DNA from: Pedobacter lusitanus
Lineage (GTDB): Bacteria > Bacteroidota > Bacteroidia > Sphingobacteriales > Sphingobacteriaceae
DNA length: 64,000 nucleotides
NCBI RefSeq assembly: GCF_040026395.1
Contig: NZ_CP157278.1
Span: 2,108,001 to 2,172,000 of the forward strand
Direction of reading: 5' to 3'
Shown: positions 8,281 to 18,145 of the stretch, piece after piece
Layout: each line of letters begins with the position of its first letter
Numbering within the stretch: the first letter of the stretch is position 1
Position numbers and translations under genes: made by a program
Notes under the pieces: generated by a model
Seen by the model: only the letters and a program-made list of their open reading frames with translations
What the model was told of the DNA's origin: nothing
Databases searched by the model: none

Positions 8281-9732
8281 ATGGCTTTTAAGTTATACTT
8301 TCTATCTTTTTTTTTGATTACCGTTAATCCGCTTCTTGCACAGGATAAAACTTCCGGAATCCAAACAATTATCAGCAGGGAAATGCAGGAGCGGCGAATC
8401 CCCGGTCTTCAACTTGCAGTTGTACAGCATGGAAAAATAGTTTTCAGTAAATCCTATGGTATCGCCAATATTCAGGACAGTATTCCAGTGACGGGCAAAA
8501 CAGTTTTCGCGATCAATTCCTGTACAAAAGTCTTCACCAGTGTAGCTATAATGCAATTAGCTGAAGCTGGAAAATTAAATTTATCAGCCCCGGTATCAGC
8601 TTATATAGATAGCCTCCCTGCAACATGGAAAGCTGTTACGATTAAACAATTGCTGACACATACTTCCGGCTTCCCGGATTTGCTTAAAGTTCTTGATCCT
8701 GATGTGGGGAGTGTTGGTACTTTAAAGCGTGAACAGGTTATCTGGGAAAAATTAAAGACTATACCAATGGAATTCAAGCCGGGTGAAAGATTCAGTTATA
8801 ATCAAACCAATGCGTATTTATTAGGTAAAATCATTGATAAACTCTATGGTCAGCCTTTTGCCCGGATCTTTGCAGAAAATCAATTTCAACCTGTAGGTAT
8901 GCAAAGTACTGTCTTTGGCGATTCCCGTGACATTATCCCTCATTTTGCACCTACCTACAGCTACAAACAATATATAGACGGGCAGAAACTGAATAAAGAA
9001 GTGCTAACCAATAATTATTACGAATTCCCCTATTTCCACAGAACCGCATCCGGCCTGAACAGTACTGCTGAGGATATGGCAAAATGGATCATCGCTCTGC
9101 AGAGTGGTGTATTTCTAAAATCAAAATCAACTCTTGATACGATGTGGTCACCTGCTACATTCAATAATGGCACCCCTACTCCCTGGGCTCTGGGCTGGGG
9201 CTTAACCAAATTTCGTCAACACCATAGAGCAATAGGTATGTCAGGTGGTGGCCGTTCAGCATTTCTGATTTATCCTGATGACGACCTCGCGATTATCGTG
9301 TTAACCAATCTTGCAGGTGGCTCTCCGGAAGATTTTCTGGAAGAACTGGCAGGTTGTTATAATCCGGAAATTCCAAATGCCGATCCGGTTACCTATCTGC
9401 GGATCACCTTAAGAAAGACAGGTTTTGAGCAGGCAATTGAAATTACAGATCGCGAAAAGAAACAAAATCCACTTTTCAATCCCAATGAGTTTGAGCTGAA
9501 TGAGTGGGCTTATCGAATGATGTCCAAAAATCAGCTTAAGGAAGCTACTGAAATCTTCAAACTCAATGTACATCTTTATCCACAAAGCTGGAACACTTAT
9601 GATAGTTATGGAGAAGCTTTGTTAAAAGGTGGCTTCAGAGCTGAAGCGATCAGCATGTACAAAAAATCAGTAGCACTTAATCCTGATAATGGACATGGTA
9701 AAAAAGTATTGGAGCAGCTTTCTGCTCCATAA
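8281..9732 (+). CDS. Exported serine hydrolase (beta-lactamase/class C family) with C-terminal TPR-like tail
   Basis: 483 residues; signal peptide about 1-20 ending LLAQ. The class C penicillin-recognising fold is shown by SxxK at S80-K83 (SCTK), a Y-containing second motif at Y173 (YNQ, where most relatives have YSN) and GMSGGGRSAF in place of KTG near the C-terminal edge of the domain. Residues about 405-483 read as one or two TPR-like helical pairs (AEAISMYKKSVALNPDNG). Members include esterases, D-aminopeptidases and beta-lactamases, and function cannot be read from the motifs. It is followed at 64 bp by the argininosuccinate-lyase-like gene, possibly co-transcribed. Confidence 0.85.
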   Translation: MAFKLYFLSFFLITVNPLLAQDKTSGIQTIISREMQERRIPGLQLAVVQHGKIVFSKSYGIANIQDSIPVTGKTVFAINSCTKVFTSVAIMQLAEAGKLNLSAPVSAYIDSLPATWKAVTIKQLLTHTSGFPDLLKVLDPDVGSVGTLKREQVIWEKLKTIPMEFKPGERFSYNQTNAYLLGKIIDKLYGQPFARIFAENQFQPVGMQSTVFGDSRDIIPHFAPTYSYKQYIDGQKLNKEVLTNNYYEFPYFHRTASGLNSTAEDMAKWIIALQSGVFLKSKSTLDTMWSPATFNNGTPTPWALGWGLTKFRQHHRAIGMSGGGRSAFLIYPDDDLAIIVLTNLAGGSPEDFLEELAGCYNPEIPNADPVTYLRITLRKTGFEQAIEITDREKKQNPLFNPNEFELNEWAYRMMSKNQLKEATEIFKLNVHLYPQSWNTYDSYGEALLKGGFRAEAISMYKKSVALNPDNGHGKKVLEQLSAP

Positions 9733-9796
9733 CAGCGATTCATATATTAATGCAACTATGTTTCATTAATACACCGTTTTTCCTTATTTTGCGCAC

Positions 9797-11407
9797 ATGA
9801 TGAAATTTAAAATTCTCTGTTCGCTTACCCTGGCCATATATCTGTTTTTGCCATTGAAACTGAAGGCGCAATTCATAACCGGAAAAGATCCGATTCCGGA
9901 AAGTTCAACCAATAATTCAGGTAAAAGCCTGCAGGATGCCAGCCGGATTGGCCGTACTTCAGGTTCAAAAGCGCCCGAGTTTCAGGAGCTTTACGATTAT
10001 GAAGTCAGTACAAAAAATCTGGTCAGTGCTACGTTCCCTTATCAGTCTTTATTACACAGGGCCTATGTAATCATGCTGACAGAACAGAAGATCATAGACC
10101 ATAAAGAAGCTAAAAGTATACTCAACGGACTTGTCAAAGTAGACAAGCTCGCGCTTGAAAATCCGTCATTGCAGGTGTACCTGCCCTATGAGGCTCAATT
10201 AATCAAAGAAGTGGGCAGTGCAGGTGGAAAAATGCACATCGGCCGCAGTCGTAATGATCTGGATAATACGACTAACCGTATGTATTTACGCGATCAGCTA
10301 ATTGAAGTGATTGATGCTGTTATCCGGCTGCGTAAAGCGATCCAGACTAAAGCTATGGACCATCTGCAAACTGTGATGGTCATCTACACGCATAGAAAAG
10401 AAGCACAGCCCGGCACACTTGCTCATTACTTAACGGCTATTGATGAAAGTCTGGCCAAAAGTTTAGAACGCTATATTCAGCTTTATGACCGTATCGATCA
10501 GTCTCCGCTTGGATCTGGTGCAAGTGGTGGTACCGGCTGGCCATTAGACCGGTATAGAGTAGCAGACCTGCTGGGTTTTAACAGACAGCTGGTTGTCAAT
10601 ACGATAGAAGGAGTTGCGGGCTGGGATCATATAGCCGAATTTGCTGCTGATAATGCAATCTTCATGAGTGATCTCAGCCGTCTGGCTTCAGAGTTGCAGC
10701 TGTGGAGTACCGATGAATATAATTCCGTAGAGATGGATAACTCTTATGCAGGTATCAGCAGTATGATGCCTCAAAAAAAGAATCCTGATGCACTGGAAAG
10801 AACCCGTAAGGCATCTGCGCTGACCATGGGTCAGCTTGTTGCTATACTAAGCTCAACAAACAGTATCGAATATCAGCATAGTGGCGTCAGGGTAATGCTG
10901 GAGCCGAAATCTCTGGATGCAGTTCTTGCTGCAACTCATACCATGACCGGTGTAGTCAGCACCTTGCATGTCAATAAGGAAACCATGCTCAAATATGCCA
11001 GAGAAAACTTCTCTACGATGACTGATCTTGCAGATTTACTGGTTAGAAGTAATCACCTTGACTTCAGAGATGCCCACGAAGTGATTGCATCAGTAGTGAA
11101 TAATGCCTTAAAACAAAAGAAAACTGCAGATCAGATCACAGTTGAGATGATCCAGACCGCAGCGAAAGAACGTTTAGGACACGAGTTATCTGTTACTGCA
11201 AAGCAATTACAAACTGCATTGGACCCTGTTCAAAGCATAACACATAAAACAGGCCCGGGAATGCCCGCAATATCCTCTGTAACGCAAATGATTACTACCG
11301 GTCAAAAGGATGTTGCTGCCAGGTCTGTCTGGCTGGAGAAGCAAAAAACATATCTGAGTAGAAAAAATCAGGAGTTAATAGAATTGGCCGGGAGCTATAG
11401 CCAATAA
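9797..11407 (+). CDS. Exported argininosuccinate-lyase-like protein (fumarase/aspartase superfamily)
   Basis: 536 residues. Superfamily motifs are intact: HIGRSRND at 147-154, YTHRKEAQP at 197-205 (the TH-x3-AQP block), SPLGSGASGG at 236-245 and the signature ISSMMPQKKNPD at 320-331, which carries the catalytic-loop serines. The unusual point is a signal peptide at residues 1-25 ending KLKAQ, plus a Ser/Asn-rich linker to about 55, implying a periplasmic or lipid-facing enzyme. Cytosolic argininosuccinate lyase would not need export, so the substrate is probably another N-substituted amino-acid adduct (inference). It ends five bases before the convergent kinase gene. Confidence 0.82.
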   Translation: MMKFKILCSLTLAIYLFLPLKLKAQFITGKDPIPESSTNNSGKSLQDASRIGRTSGSKAPEFQELYDYEVSTKNLVSATFPYQSLLHRAYVIMLTEQKIIDHKEAKSILNGLVKVDKLALENPSLQVYLPYEAQLIKEVGSAGGKMHIGRSRNDLDNTTNRMYLRDQLIEVIDAVIRLRKAIQTKAMDHLQTVMVIYTHRKEAQPGTLAHYLTAIDESLAKSLERYIQLYDRIDQSPLGSGASGGTGWPLDRYRVADLLGFNRQLVVNTIEGVAGWDHIAEFAADNAIFMSDLSRLASELQLWSTDEYNSVEMDNSYAGISSMMPQKKNPDALERTRKASALTMGQLVAILSSTNSIEYQHSGVRVMLEPKSLDAVLAATHTMTGVVSTLHVNKETMLKYARENFSTMTDLADLLVRSNHLDFRDAHEVIASVVNNALKQKKTADQITVEMIQTAAKERLGHELSVTAKQLQTALDPVQSITHKTGPGMPAISSVTQMITTGQKDVAARSVWLEKQKTYLSRKNQELIELAGSYSQ

Positions 11408-11412
11408 GCAGA

Positions 11413-13290
11413 TTAATTGTAAACATCTAAAGTGAAGTAAAATGTTGAGCCAACATTTTCTTCACTTTTTAGCCTAATTTCACTTTCATGATACCGCAGG
11501 ATCTCAGCGACAAGATATAATCCAATACCAAAACCAGGAATAGTTTTTATACGATTGTTATTAACTCTGTAAAATCGTTCAAAGAGTCTTTTCTGGTCAG
11601 CAGGACTTATTCCAATCCCCTGGTCACTTACATATATTTTAACCTTCCCATTCTGTTTTTCATACCCAAAAGTAATTACGCCACCATCGGGGGAATATTT
11701 TATGGCATTGCCAATCAGATTCATTAATACGTGCCCTATTTTGTTCTTATCCCCGTTTACTGTAACCTGATCAAGACCAATCTGCCTTATAATATGTGTT
11801 GCAGTCTGGAATTTTGCATCTTCAGCTATTTCTGTCATTAAAGAATGTAATTCAAAACTCTCCTTTTGCACATGCATTTTCCCTTCTTCCAATCTCGCCA
11901 GGTTTAAAAAGTCCTGAATCATACCAACCATTTTTTTAATCTGATTTTCGGCTTTAATCAGGGAAATTGTAGTAAACTCATCTTTTCCTTTTTTTGAATG
12001 TGCAATTAATAATTGATGATAGCCCATCAGAGCGGTCAACGGTGTTTTTAACTCGTGACTAACCATTGCAACAAAGTCATTCCTCTTCTGTTCTTCGAGT
12101 TTTTTCTCCGTTATATCCCTGACTATCTTCGATAAGCCAATAATTCTCCCCTGATTATCTCTTACCGGAGAAATCGTTAGTGAAACATCGATCAGAGTAC
12201 CATTTTTTGTCATTCTGATTGTTTCAAAATGACTCACCGTCTCCCCCCTGCTTAACCTGGAGAGAATCAGTGTTTCCTCATCCTTACGATCTTCAGGAAT
12301 CAATTTTAAAATTGGCTGACCAATCATTTCATCCTCTCTGTAACCAAAAATTCTTTCTGCCGAATCATTCCAGCTGGTCACAATTCCGTGAAGTGTTTTA
12401 CTAATCACAGTATCATTACTCGACTCAACAATAGCAGCTAATTTTGCACTTTTTTCTTCCGCAGATTTAATATCACTGATATCAGAAGCACTCCCGATAA
12501 ACAGATTTATATGATCTTCAATTCTATAATGCTGTTTCCATTGTATCTTAACCCATCGCAGACAATTATCATTAAAACGGTAGATTCTGAAGACCACATC
12601 ACAAGTTTCCGCATGACCGGATGCGTCTATATTGTTAATCACCTGAACAACAAGAGGCATATCTTCCGGATAAATCCGATTCATAAAAGATGGATAGGTT
12701 ATTTTTTCATTAACCTGAATACCAAAAATGCCTTTGCATTCTTCTGACATAAACAGATTATAATCTTTTGGATTCCATTCCCAGATACCCAATCCGGTAG
12801 ACTCAACTGCCAGTTTCAATCTGGTTCTGCTCTTTTCCAGTTCAAGCAAGACGTCAGTTTTTTTTTCCTGCTCTTCATTTATCGCAGTAATATCTCTGGT
12901 GAAGCATCTGGTATGTATAAATTCACCATTTTTACGGTATACGCTTGAACTGATCAGTACATGCTTAATATCTCCATTTTTGCAGATAAGCTGAGCCGGA
13001 TAATTTTGAATTATATCGTTGTTTGTCAGTCGGTTTAAAATATCATCTATAACATTTTGACTGGTATGAAACCTGCTGATCGGGAAACCGATATATTCTT
13101 CACTGGAATAGCCAAGTAAATCCAGCTCAGCCTGATTGGCCCATAAAATTATGCCTGCAGAATTAACCCGGTGAAGAGGAACAGATGCATTTTCAAAAAA
13201 ATCTGTAAGCTCTTGTATTTGGACTTTCAGCATTTCATTCTTATTGCCGGATTTAGCCCGTTTTTCATTTAATTCTTTCAACTCTGCCAT
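11413..13290 (-). CDS. PAS-domain sensor histidine kinase
   Basis: 625 residues with no membrane segment, so probably a cytosolic sensor. An N-terminal coiled coil (1-30) leads to three PAS/PAC repeats at about 30-140, 155-275 and 280-400. The HisKA dimerisation domain has the phosphoacceptor H412 in MVSHELKTPL. The HATPase_c domain has the N box N528 in LIGNAIKYSPDGG, the G1 box DQGIG at 557-561 and the G2 box GFGIGL at 586-591. There is no receiver domain and no response regulator next to it, so it is an orphan kinase with an unknown partner. Confidence 0.92.
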   Translation of the reverse strand: MAELKELNEKRAKSGNKNEMLKVQIQELTDFFENASVPLHRVNSAGIILWANQAELDLLGYSSEEYIGFPISRFHTSQNVIDDILNRLTNNDIIQNYPAQLICKNGDIKHVLISSSVYRKNGEFIHTRCFTRDITAINEEQEKKTDVLLELEKSRTRLKLAVESTGLGIWEWNPKDYNLFMSEECKGIFGIQVNEKITYPSFMNRIYPEDMPLVVQVINNIDASGHAETCDVVFRIYRFNDNCLRWVKIQWKQHYRIEDHINLFIGSASDISDIKSAEEKSAKLAAIVESSNDTVISKTLHGIVTSWNDSAERIFGYREDEMIGQPILKLIPEDRKDEETLILSRLSRGETVSHFETIRMTKNGTLIDVSLTISPVRDNQGRIIGLSKIVRDITEKKLEEQKRNDFVAMVSHELKTPLTALMGYHQLLIAHSKKGKDEFTTISLIKAENQIKKMVGMIQDFLNLARLEEGKMHVQKESFELHSLMTEIAEDAKFQTATHIIRQIGLDQVTVNGDKNKIGHVLMNLIGNAIKYSPDGGVITFGYEKQNGKVKIYVSDQGIGISPADQKRLFERFYRVNNNRIKTIPGFGIGLYLVAEILRYHESEIRLKSEENVGSTFYFTLDVYN

Positions 13291-13520
13291 GATTAATAAT
13301 CTAATATATTGAATCAGCTAAAAAAAGACAGACATGATTATAGCACAAAATCAAAAACACACAGGTATATTGGTATTCGGCAGCACAGTTGTGACGGACA
13401 TGTCCTTTTGGTTCCGGAAATGTTAACATTTAACTCAAGACATTGTTTAATAAATTAATTTTTAAAAAGACGACGGATAAAAAAGGTAATTCTGCCGTTC
13501 ATCATTTAAAAGAGTTCAAA

Positions 13521-13547
13521 ATAAAAGGCCCGGAAAATATCCGGGCC
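13521..13547 (-). terminator. Intrinsic terminator of the TonB receptor gene
   Basis: GGCCCGG (13527-13533) and CCGGGCC (13541-13547) make a 7-bp GC stem with a 7-nt loop. On the minus strand it is followed by TTTTATTTT. It lies 27 bp after the stop of the FecA-like gene. Confidence 0.85.
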
Positions 13548-13573
13548 AAAAGACGAAAAAGAAAGTAATTTCA

Positions 13574-16285
13574 TTAAAACCTAAGTGTAACATTTGCAGA
13601 AAGAGACCTTGGCATTTGCGGACTCAATACACCCTGTCCGGTAAAATATAATACATTACCAATGTTATCCCCCTTTAAACCAACACGGCAATGCCTGGTT
13701 TCGTAAAATAGGGTCGCATTTAATAAAGTATAGGCAGGGAAAGTAAACACGCCGGTAGTCAGTGAATTTCCGGTAAGATGTTTCCCTGCATAATTACCAC
13801 CAAACCCGGCACCCAGACCTTTTAATTTTCCTGTAGGCTGCACATAGCTGGCCCAGAAATTAATTAAGTCTGCGGGGCCTGCCGAGGCCGGCCTTCTTCC
13901 TTCAAATTCACGGGAAGATTTAGTCAGTTTGCTATCATTATAGCTATAACCCGCAATCAGGTTAAAGCCGGCTACCGGATTGGCAATCAGCTCAAAGTCC
14001 ATTCCTCTACTCCGCTGAGTACCATCCTGAACAGTAATACTGTATTCTACATTATCTCTTATCAGCGGCTGAATTCTGGTTACATCCTTAACCTTGATAT
14101 CATAATAACTTGCCGTGAAACTTAAGCGGCTATCAAAAATATCCATTTTCACTCCACCTTCAAACTGATTAGCCTGTTGCGGTTTGAAAGTACCAGAAAT
14201 ATCACTAAGAGGCTGGGCGGCAGGCGGAACATTGCTGAATCCGTTCATATAGTTTGCAAACAACGATATTTTGTCTTTAACCACCTGATAAACCAGTCCG
14301 AATTTTGGAGATACGGCAGTCTGGCTATATTTTGTATTCTTCTGTTCAATATTAGTCGAAAGATCCATTGTTCCAAGACTCTGAAAACGATCTACACGTA
14401 AACTCAGCATGGCCAGTAATTCATCTGTCAGATTGATCGCATCAGAAGCATAAACACTGTAAACATTAGTGGAATTGTAATTTTTAATTGGTGCACCGGC
14501 TGGGCTTGAGCCTGTAAATGCAGCCATTCTGGCCTCTGCTTTCATTCTGGTGAGATTACCATATTTCGCTGACATCTGACCATTTATCGCACTTACGGTA
14601 TCAAACTTTAAGATAGCCGAATAATTAACATAAGTGGTCTGGTTAAGATAATCCAGTCCGGCAACAATACGGTGGCGCATCCCGCCAATTTTAAGGTCAG
14701 CATTGAAGTTCTGCTGGATATCCGTTGTTACCCCTTCATAATTCTGAAATTGTACGTTACGCTCTATCAGATCATCACTCTTCGCACCGCGGATAAATTC
14801 ATACTGATATATACCATCAGTTTTCCGGGTATTCCTGGAGAAACTTGTCTGGGAATTCCAATGTTCCGAAATTTTATAATTCAGCTGTCCGCGGAAATTA
14901 GAAGACGGTGCTTTCAGGGTAATATCGTTAGCAGTAAAAGAACGTCTCCAGTCATAATTTAATTCTGCAGGCGTAGTGGCAATATATTTCCTGGTGCGAT
15001 GCAGGAATACTATTGAAGGATTAGTCCCTTCATAATCATAAAACTCTGCATTCATCACAAGTTCCAGTTTATCATTGAACCTGTAGGAAATAACAGGGGC
15101 AATAAATAACGACTTACGAAATCCGGCATCCTGAAAACTTCCACGTTTATGCTGTGCCACATTTAAACGGAACTTTAAACTTTTATCTTTGTTAACAGGT
15201 CCGTAAATATCGGCAGTAAGACGGTTCAGGTTATAATTTCCTGTTGTATATCCGATCTCCGCACCTATGGTATCCAGAGGCTTTTTGGTGATTACATTAA
15301 TCAGTCCGCCAAAAGTAGTCAGTGAACCGCCAAACAGCGTACCTGAAGGTCCTTTGACAACCTCTATCTTTTCAATATTTGCAGGATCAATATCACCGTT
15401 GGTCTGCCCTGCAATTCCATCTATCATAGAAATCCGGGTAGGGAATCCGCGTAGGTTGTAGTAAACAGCACCATCTCCGCCCCTTCCGATACTACCCTGC
15501 ATTTTCAATACTCCGGGTGTGTTTTTCAGCACATCGGTCACATCAGTAGTAATCTGTTCATTAAACAGTGCTTTGGTGATTGTGGTATATACCTGTGGGT
15601 TTTCCAGGTTGTTCAGCGGAAGTTTGGCAACAGTTTCACTCTTGCGTATAACGAACTTATTTTTTTTCCTGCCATTGATTTCCACCTCATTGAGTTCCTG
15701 ACTATTTTCATCCAGCATGAAATTTAAGGAAACGTTTTTTGATGAGGCTACAGTAGCTTGTTTTCGCTGCACGCTCAGCCCTACATAACTTGCACCAACA
15801 GTGTAAGTTCCTTCTTCGATTTCTTTAAGCGAATAATTACCCAGTGCATCTGCCTGTGTACTCCTTACACCAGCGATCCCCACGGTAACATAGGCCGCCG
15901 GTTTTCCGTCTCTGGTAGTTACCTTTCCTGATATACTACTTTTTGCCGCAGCAGTTTGAATGGTGATCTGCTCACCTGCTGCGCTCAGCCCTTTGAGCTG
16001 TTTTCCCAGTAGGGATGCAAGAATCTCTTTTACCGGTTTATCTGAAAAATTAAAACTAACCTTTCGCTGTACATTTAACTGAGTACTGCTGTAGGAAAAA
16101 GAAACGGCTGCCTTAGCGGCAATAGCATCCAGCGCTTCACTGATCGTAATATGAGTTGCCTGAACAGATATAAGTTTATTTAATGGAGAGCGCTGTTGGG
16201 CCAGCGTAAGAAAGGGAAACCAGAGTGAACAAAAAAATAAAAGGATAATCGCAATTTTTTTCTTTTGGGTACAGGCTTTGTACAT
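13574..16285 (-). CDS. FecA-like TonB-dependent siderophore receptor with STN signalling domain
   Basis: 903 residues; signal peptide about 1-30 ending TLAQ. Domains in order: an STN (secretin/TonB short) domain at about 38-110, which in this family contacts the FecR-type anti-sigma factor; a carboxypeptidase-regulatory-like repeat at 116-190 (SSISGKVTTRDGKPAAYVTV); a plug at about 215-340 (DVLKNTPGVLKMQ, YYNLRGFPTR); and a beta-barrel to the terminal ANVTLRF. The plug wording matches siderophore receptors. Gene order (ECF sigma, FecR, receptor, all minus) is the FecI-FecR-FecA layout, so ligand binding probably induces its own operon. The actual siderophore is not readable. Confidence 0.93.
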   Translation of the reverse strand: MYKACTQKKKIAIILLFFCSLWFPFLTLAQQRSPLNKLISVQATHITISEALDAIAAKAAVSFSYSSTQLNVQRKVSFNFSDKPVKEILASLLGKQLKGLSAAGEQITIQTAAAKSSISGKVTTRDGKPAAYVTVGIAGVRSTQADALGNYSLKEIEEGTYTVGASYVGLSVQRKQATVASSKNVSLNFMLDENSQELNEVEINGRKKNKFVIRKSETVAKLPLNNLENPQVYTTITKALFNEQITTDVTDVLKNTPGVLKMQGSIGRGGDGAVYYNLRGFPTRISMIDGIAGQTNGDIDPANIEKIEVVKGPSGTLFGGSLTTFGGLINVITKKPLDTIGAEIGYTTGNYNLNRLTADIYGPVNKDKSLKFRLNVAQHKRGSFQDAGFRKSLFIAPVISYRFNDKLELVMNAEFYDYEGTNPSIVFLHRTRKYIATTPAELNYDWRRSFTANDITLKAPSSNFRGQLNYKISEHWNSQTSFSRNTRKTDGIYQYEFIRGAKSDDLIERNVQFQNYEGVTTDIQQNFNADLKIGGMRHRIVAGLDYLNQTTYVNYSAILKFDTVSAINGQMSAKYGNLTRMKAEARMAAFTGSSPAGAPIKNYNSTNVYSVYASDAINLTDELLAMLSLRVDRFQSLGTMDLSTNIEQKNTKYSQTAVSPKFGLVYQVVKDKISLFANYMNGFSNVPPAAQPLSDISGTFKPQQANQFEGGVKMDIFDSRLSFTASYYDIKVKDVTRIQPLIRDNVEYSITVQDGTQRSRGMDFELIANPVAGFNLIAGYSYNDSKLTKSSREFEGRRPASAGPADLINFWASYVQPTGKLKGLGAGFGGNYAGKHLTGNSLTTGVFTFPAYTLLNATLFYETRHCRVGLKGDNIGNVLYFTGQGVLSPQMPRSLSANVTLRF

Positions 16286-16369
16286 ACTTTTGTTTGTTGT
16301 TTAAATTAATGATGAATTGATTTGCAATAGCCCGGGATGAAGTTTGCAGACAGAAACCGGGTTTTTTAT

Positions 16370-17353
16370 TTATCTACTTATCGTGAAAGTTTCATTTTGC
16401 TGATGATATTGTGATTTGATAGCGAAACAGATACTTTGCAGCACCTCATGTATATTCGGGTTGTTAAAACTGCCCGTATAGCGTTCCTGTTCCAGATTTT
16501 TATCCTTTATAACTAATTTGATATTATACCAGCGCTCAAGTATGAGCCTGATCTGTTCCAGATTAAGATCTTCCAGAACAAGCCGGTTTTCTTTCCAGTC
16601 CATATATTTTTTGCTGTTCTGTACAGTACTTTGCTTAAGACCGGGATTATCCCCTGCATTAAAAATTCCCTTTTGGCTGGCCGTAAGAATCAGCTCCCCA
16701 CTATATTTAGCTCCGGAAAAACTCACCCTGCCTTCTTCAACCACCAGCTCGCTTTTATCTTCTTCAGGGTAATCTCTGAGGTCGAATCTGGTCCCCAGAA
16801 CTTCCGTCCTGGTACGCGGTGAATTAATAATAAAGCGTTTATTCGGATTTTTTGCGACCCTGAAATAAGCTTCTCCGGTAAAGCTTATACTACGCTTGTC
16901 TCCGGCAAATTGCGTTGGGAAACTCAGGCTACTTTCTGAATTAAGCCATACTTGTGTCCCATCCGAAAGCATAGCATATTTTTTCTCCCCTTTTCTGGCT
17001 TTGATAGTCTGATAACTGAGTGCAGGAAGAGTTTTTCTATCTGACGATAAAAAGCGGTAAGACAAACCCAGAAACATCACAACAGCAATGCAGGCGACAG
17101 CTTGCCAAAACAAACGCAGAGAGCGGGTATTTTTCTTTTCTGCCGGAGCAGATATGGATTCTTCATTTAGCCCCAGTCCATATCGCATGGAAATTTTTTC
17201 CCAGCTCTGTTGCTGATAATTTATCTTATCGAAATCTTCAGGATAACTGACTTCAGCATCTTCAGACTCAAGCCAGCTCTCCACAGCCTTTGTTTCTGCT
17301 GCTGTGCATTGTCCAAGATGATATCGCCTGATGATTTCTCCGGTAATTTCCAT
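16370..17353 (-). CDS. FecR-family anti-sigma factor
   Basis: 327 residues. An N-terminal cytosolic helical domain (1-75) should bind the sigma factor. One membrane segment lies at about 81-102. A periplasmic FecR domain follows (ARKGEKKYAMLSDGTQVWLNSES, read in parts), then a C-terminal DUF4974-type domain (LNLEQIRLILERWYNI) that is thought to meet the STN domain of the receptor. It sits between the ECF sigma gene (134 bp upstream) and the TonB receptor (84 bp downstream). Confidence 0.93.
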   Translation of the reverse strand: MEITGEIIRRYHLGQCTAAETKAVESWLESEDAEVSYPEDFDKINYQQQSWEKISMRYGLGLNEESISAPAEKKNTRSLRLFWQAVACIAVVMFLGLSYRFLSSDRKTLPALSYQTIKARKGEKKYAMLSDGTQVWLNSESSLSFPTQFAGDKRSISFTGEAYFRVAKNPNKRFIINSPRTRTEVLGTRFDLRDYPEEDKSELVVEEGRVSFSGAKYSGELILTASQKGIFNAGDNPGLKQSTVQNSKKYMDWKENRLVLEDLNLEQIRLILERWYNIKLVIKDKNLEQERYTGSFNNPNIHEVLQSICFAIKSQYHQQNETFTISR

Positions 17354-17486
17354 TGCTTATAAACGGCACATAAGGTGTCGTTAATGATAAGATGTATAAC
17401 TCCATTTTTTTCCTAGGCGGAAATCGAATTAAATGCGATAAAAAACATAAATAATTGACTATCAAATATTTTATTTACCTAAACAA

Positions 17487-17990
17487 TCAGGATTTAACTG
17501 AAGTCAGATGCGTTCTCAGAAAAGACTTTGCTTTATAAAGATGGTACTCTACAGTTTTTTCAGATATTTCGAGCATTCCTGCAATAGTGTTATTGTTTAA
17601 CCCTTCGTTCTGGCTTAACCTGTATATCCCCTGACAACGGCAGGAAAGCTGCCGGATCAGCAAGTCAAGTTTCTCGCGGAGGTCATTATACATTACCGTT
17701 TCTTCTGTACAGTTTTGTAACTGACAATAATCCTGAAAAGAGCTTTCCAGTAACTGTTTCTGACGCACACAGGTACGGAGGTAATCAAAGGCTTCCAGTT
17801 TAGCCGCCTTAAACAGATAGGCCTTTACATTTTTATGAAAGATTATTTTTTCTCTTTGTTCCCATAGAGATGCAAAAAGCTCCTGGCTAAGTTCAGCTGA
17901 GATTTCCTCATCCTTCGTGTAATGGTAAATGATGCCAAATACACTCTTCCAGTGGATATTATAGATATGCTCAAAATCATGCTTATCCAT
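17487..17990 (-). CDS. ECF-subfamily RNA polymerase sigma-70 factor
   Basis: 167 residues from the chosen ATG at 17990; an ATG at 18047 would add 19 residues unlike the family. Region 2 is visible in HDFEHIYNIHWKSVFGIIYHYT and VKAYLFKAAKLEAFDYLR. Region 4 is visible in LNNNTIAGMLEISEKTVEYHLYKAKSFLR, a helix-turn-helix (segments quoted from a longer stretch). It is the FecI-type partner of the FecR and FecA-like genes downstream and would transcribe the receptor on a membrane signal. Confidence 0.92.
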   Translation of the reverse strand: MDKHDFEHIYNIHWKSVFGIIYHYTKDEEISAELSQELFASLWEQREKIIFHKNVKAYLFKAAKLEAFDYLRTCVRQKQLLESSFQDYCQLQNCTEETVMYNDLREKLDLLIRQLSCRCQGIYRLSQNEGLNNNTIAGMLEISEKTVEYHLYKAKSFLRTHLTSVKS

Positions 17991-18057
17991 AATCTGGTAA
18001 GCAATATTTTCCCCGGAATCAGAATCGATATTTTTGAACACGCACAAAGAAATTTGC

Positions 18058-18065
18058 CAAATCTA
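18058..18065 (-). promoter_or_regulatory. Possible -7 element of the ECF sigma operon
   Basis: Minus-strand TAGATTTG fits the Bacteroidota -7 consensus TAnnTTTG and lies 67 bp upstream of the preferred sigma start. I see no -33 TTTG at 18-21 bp, so the call is weak. Confidence 0.25.
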
Positions 18066-18145
18066 CAACATTACATGGAATGATTCTAAATAAAAGATGA
18101 ATAATATTAAAAACCAAACCTGCAATGATATGTTTCTAGCTTTTA

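Noticed and set aside
13334..13426. 30-codon plus-strand ORF in the kinase/receptor gap
   Set aside because: No start signal, no family feature and no neighbour on plus; length is within chance expectation. The nearby GGACATGTCC palindrome (13396-13405) is too short to call.
16331..16370. CCCGG ... CCGGG hairpin followed by TTTTTT on plus, between the FecR and TonB receptor genes
   Set aside because: It is a plus-strand terminator shape with no plus-strand gene upstream and only a 5-bp stem with a 20-nt loop; probably chance or a weak internal structure of the minus operon.
13574..18047. FecI-FecR-FecA-like set as a novel system
   Set aside because: Gene order and domains (STN, FecR, ECF) are the classical cell-surface signalling arrangement; nothing unusual was seen.
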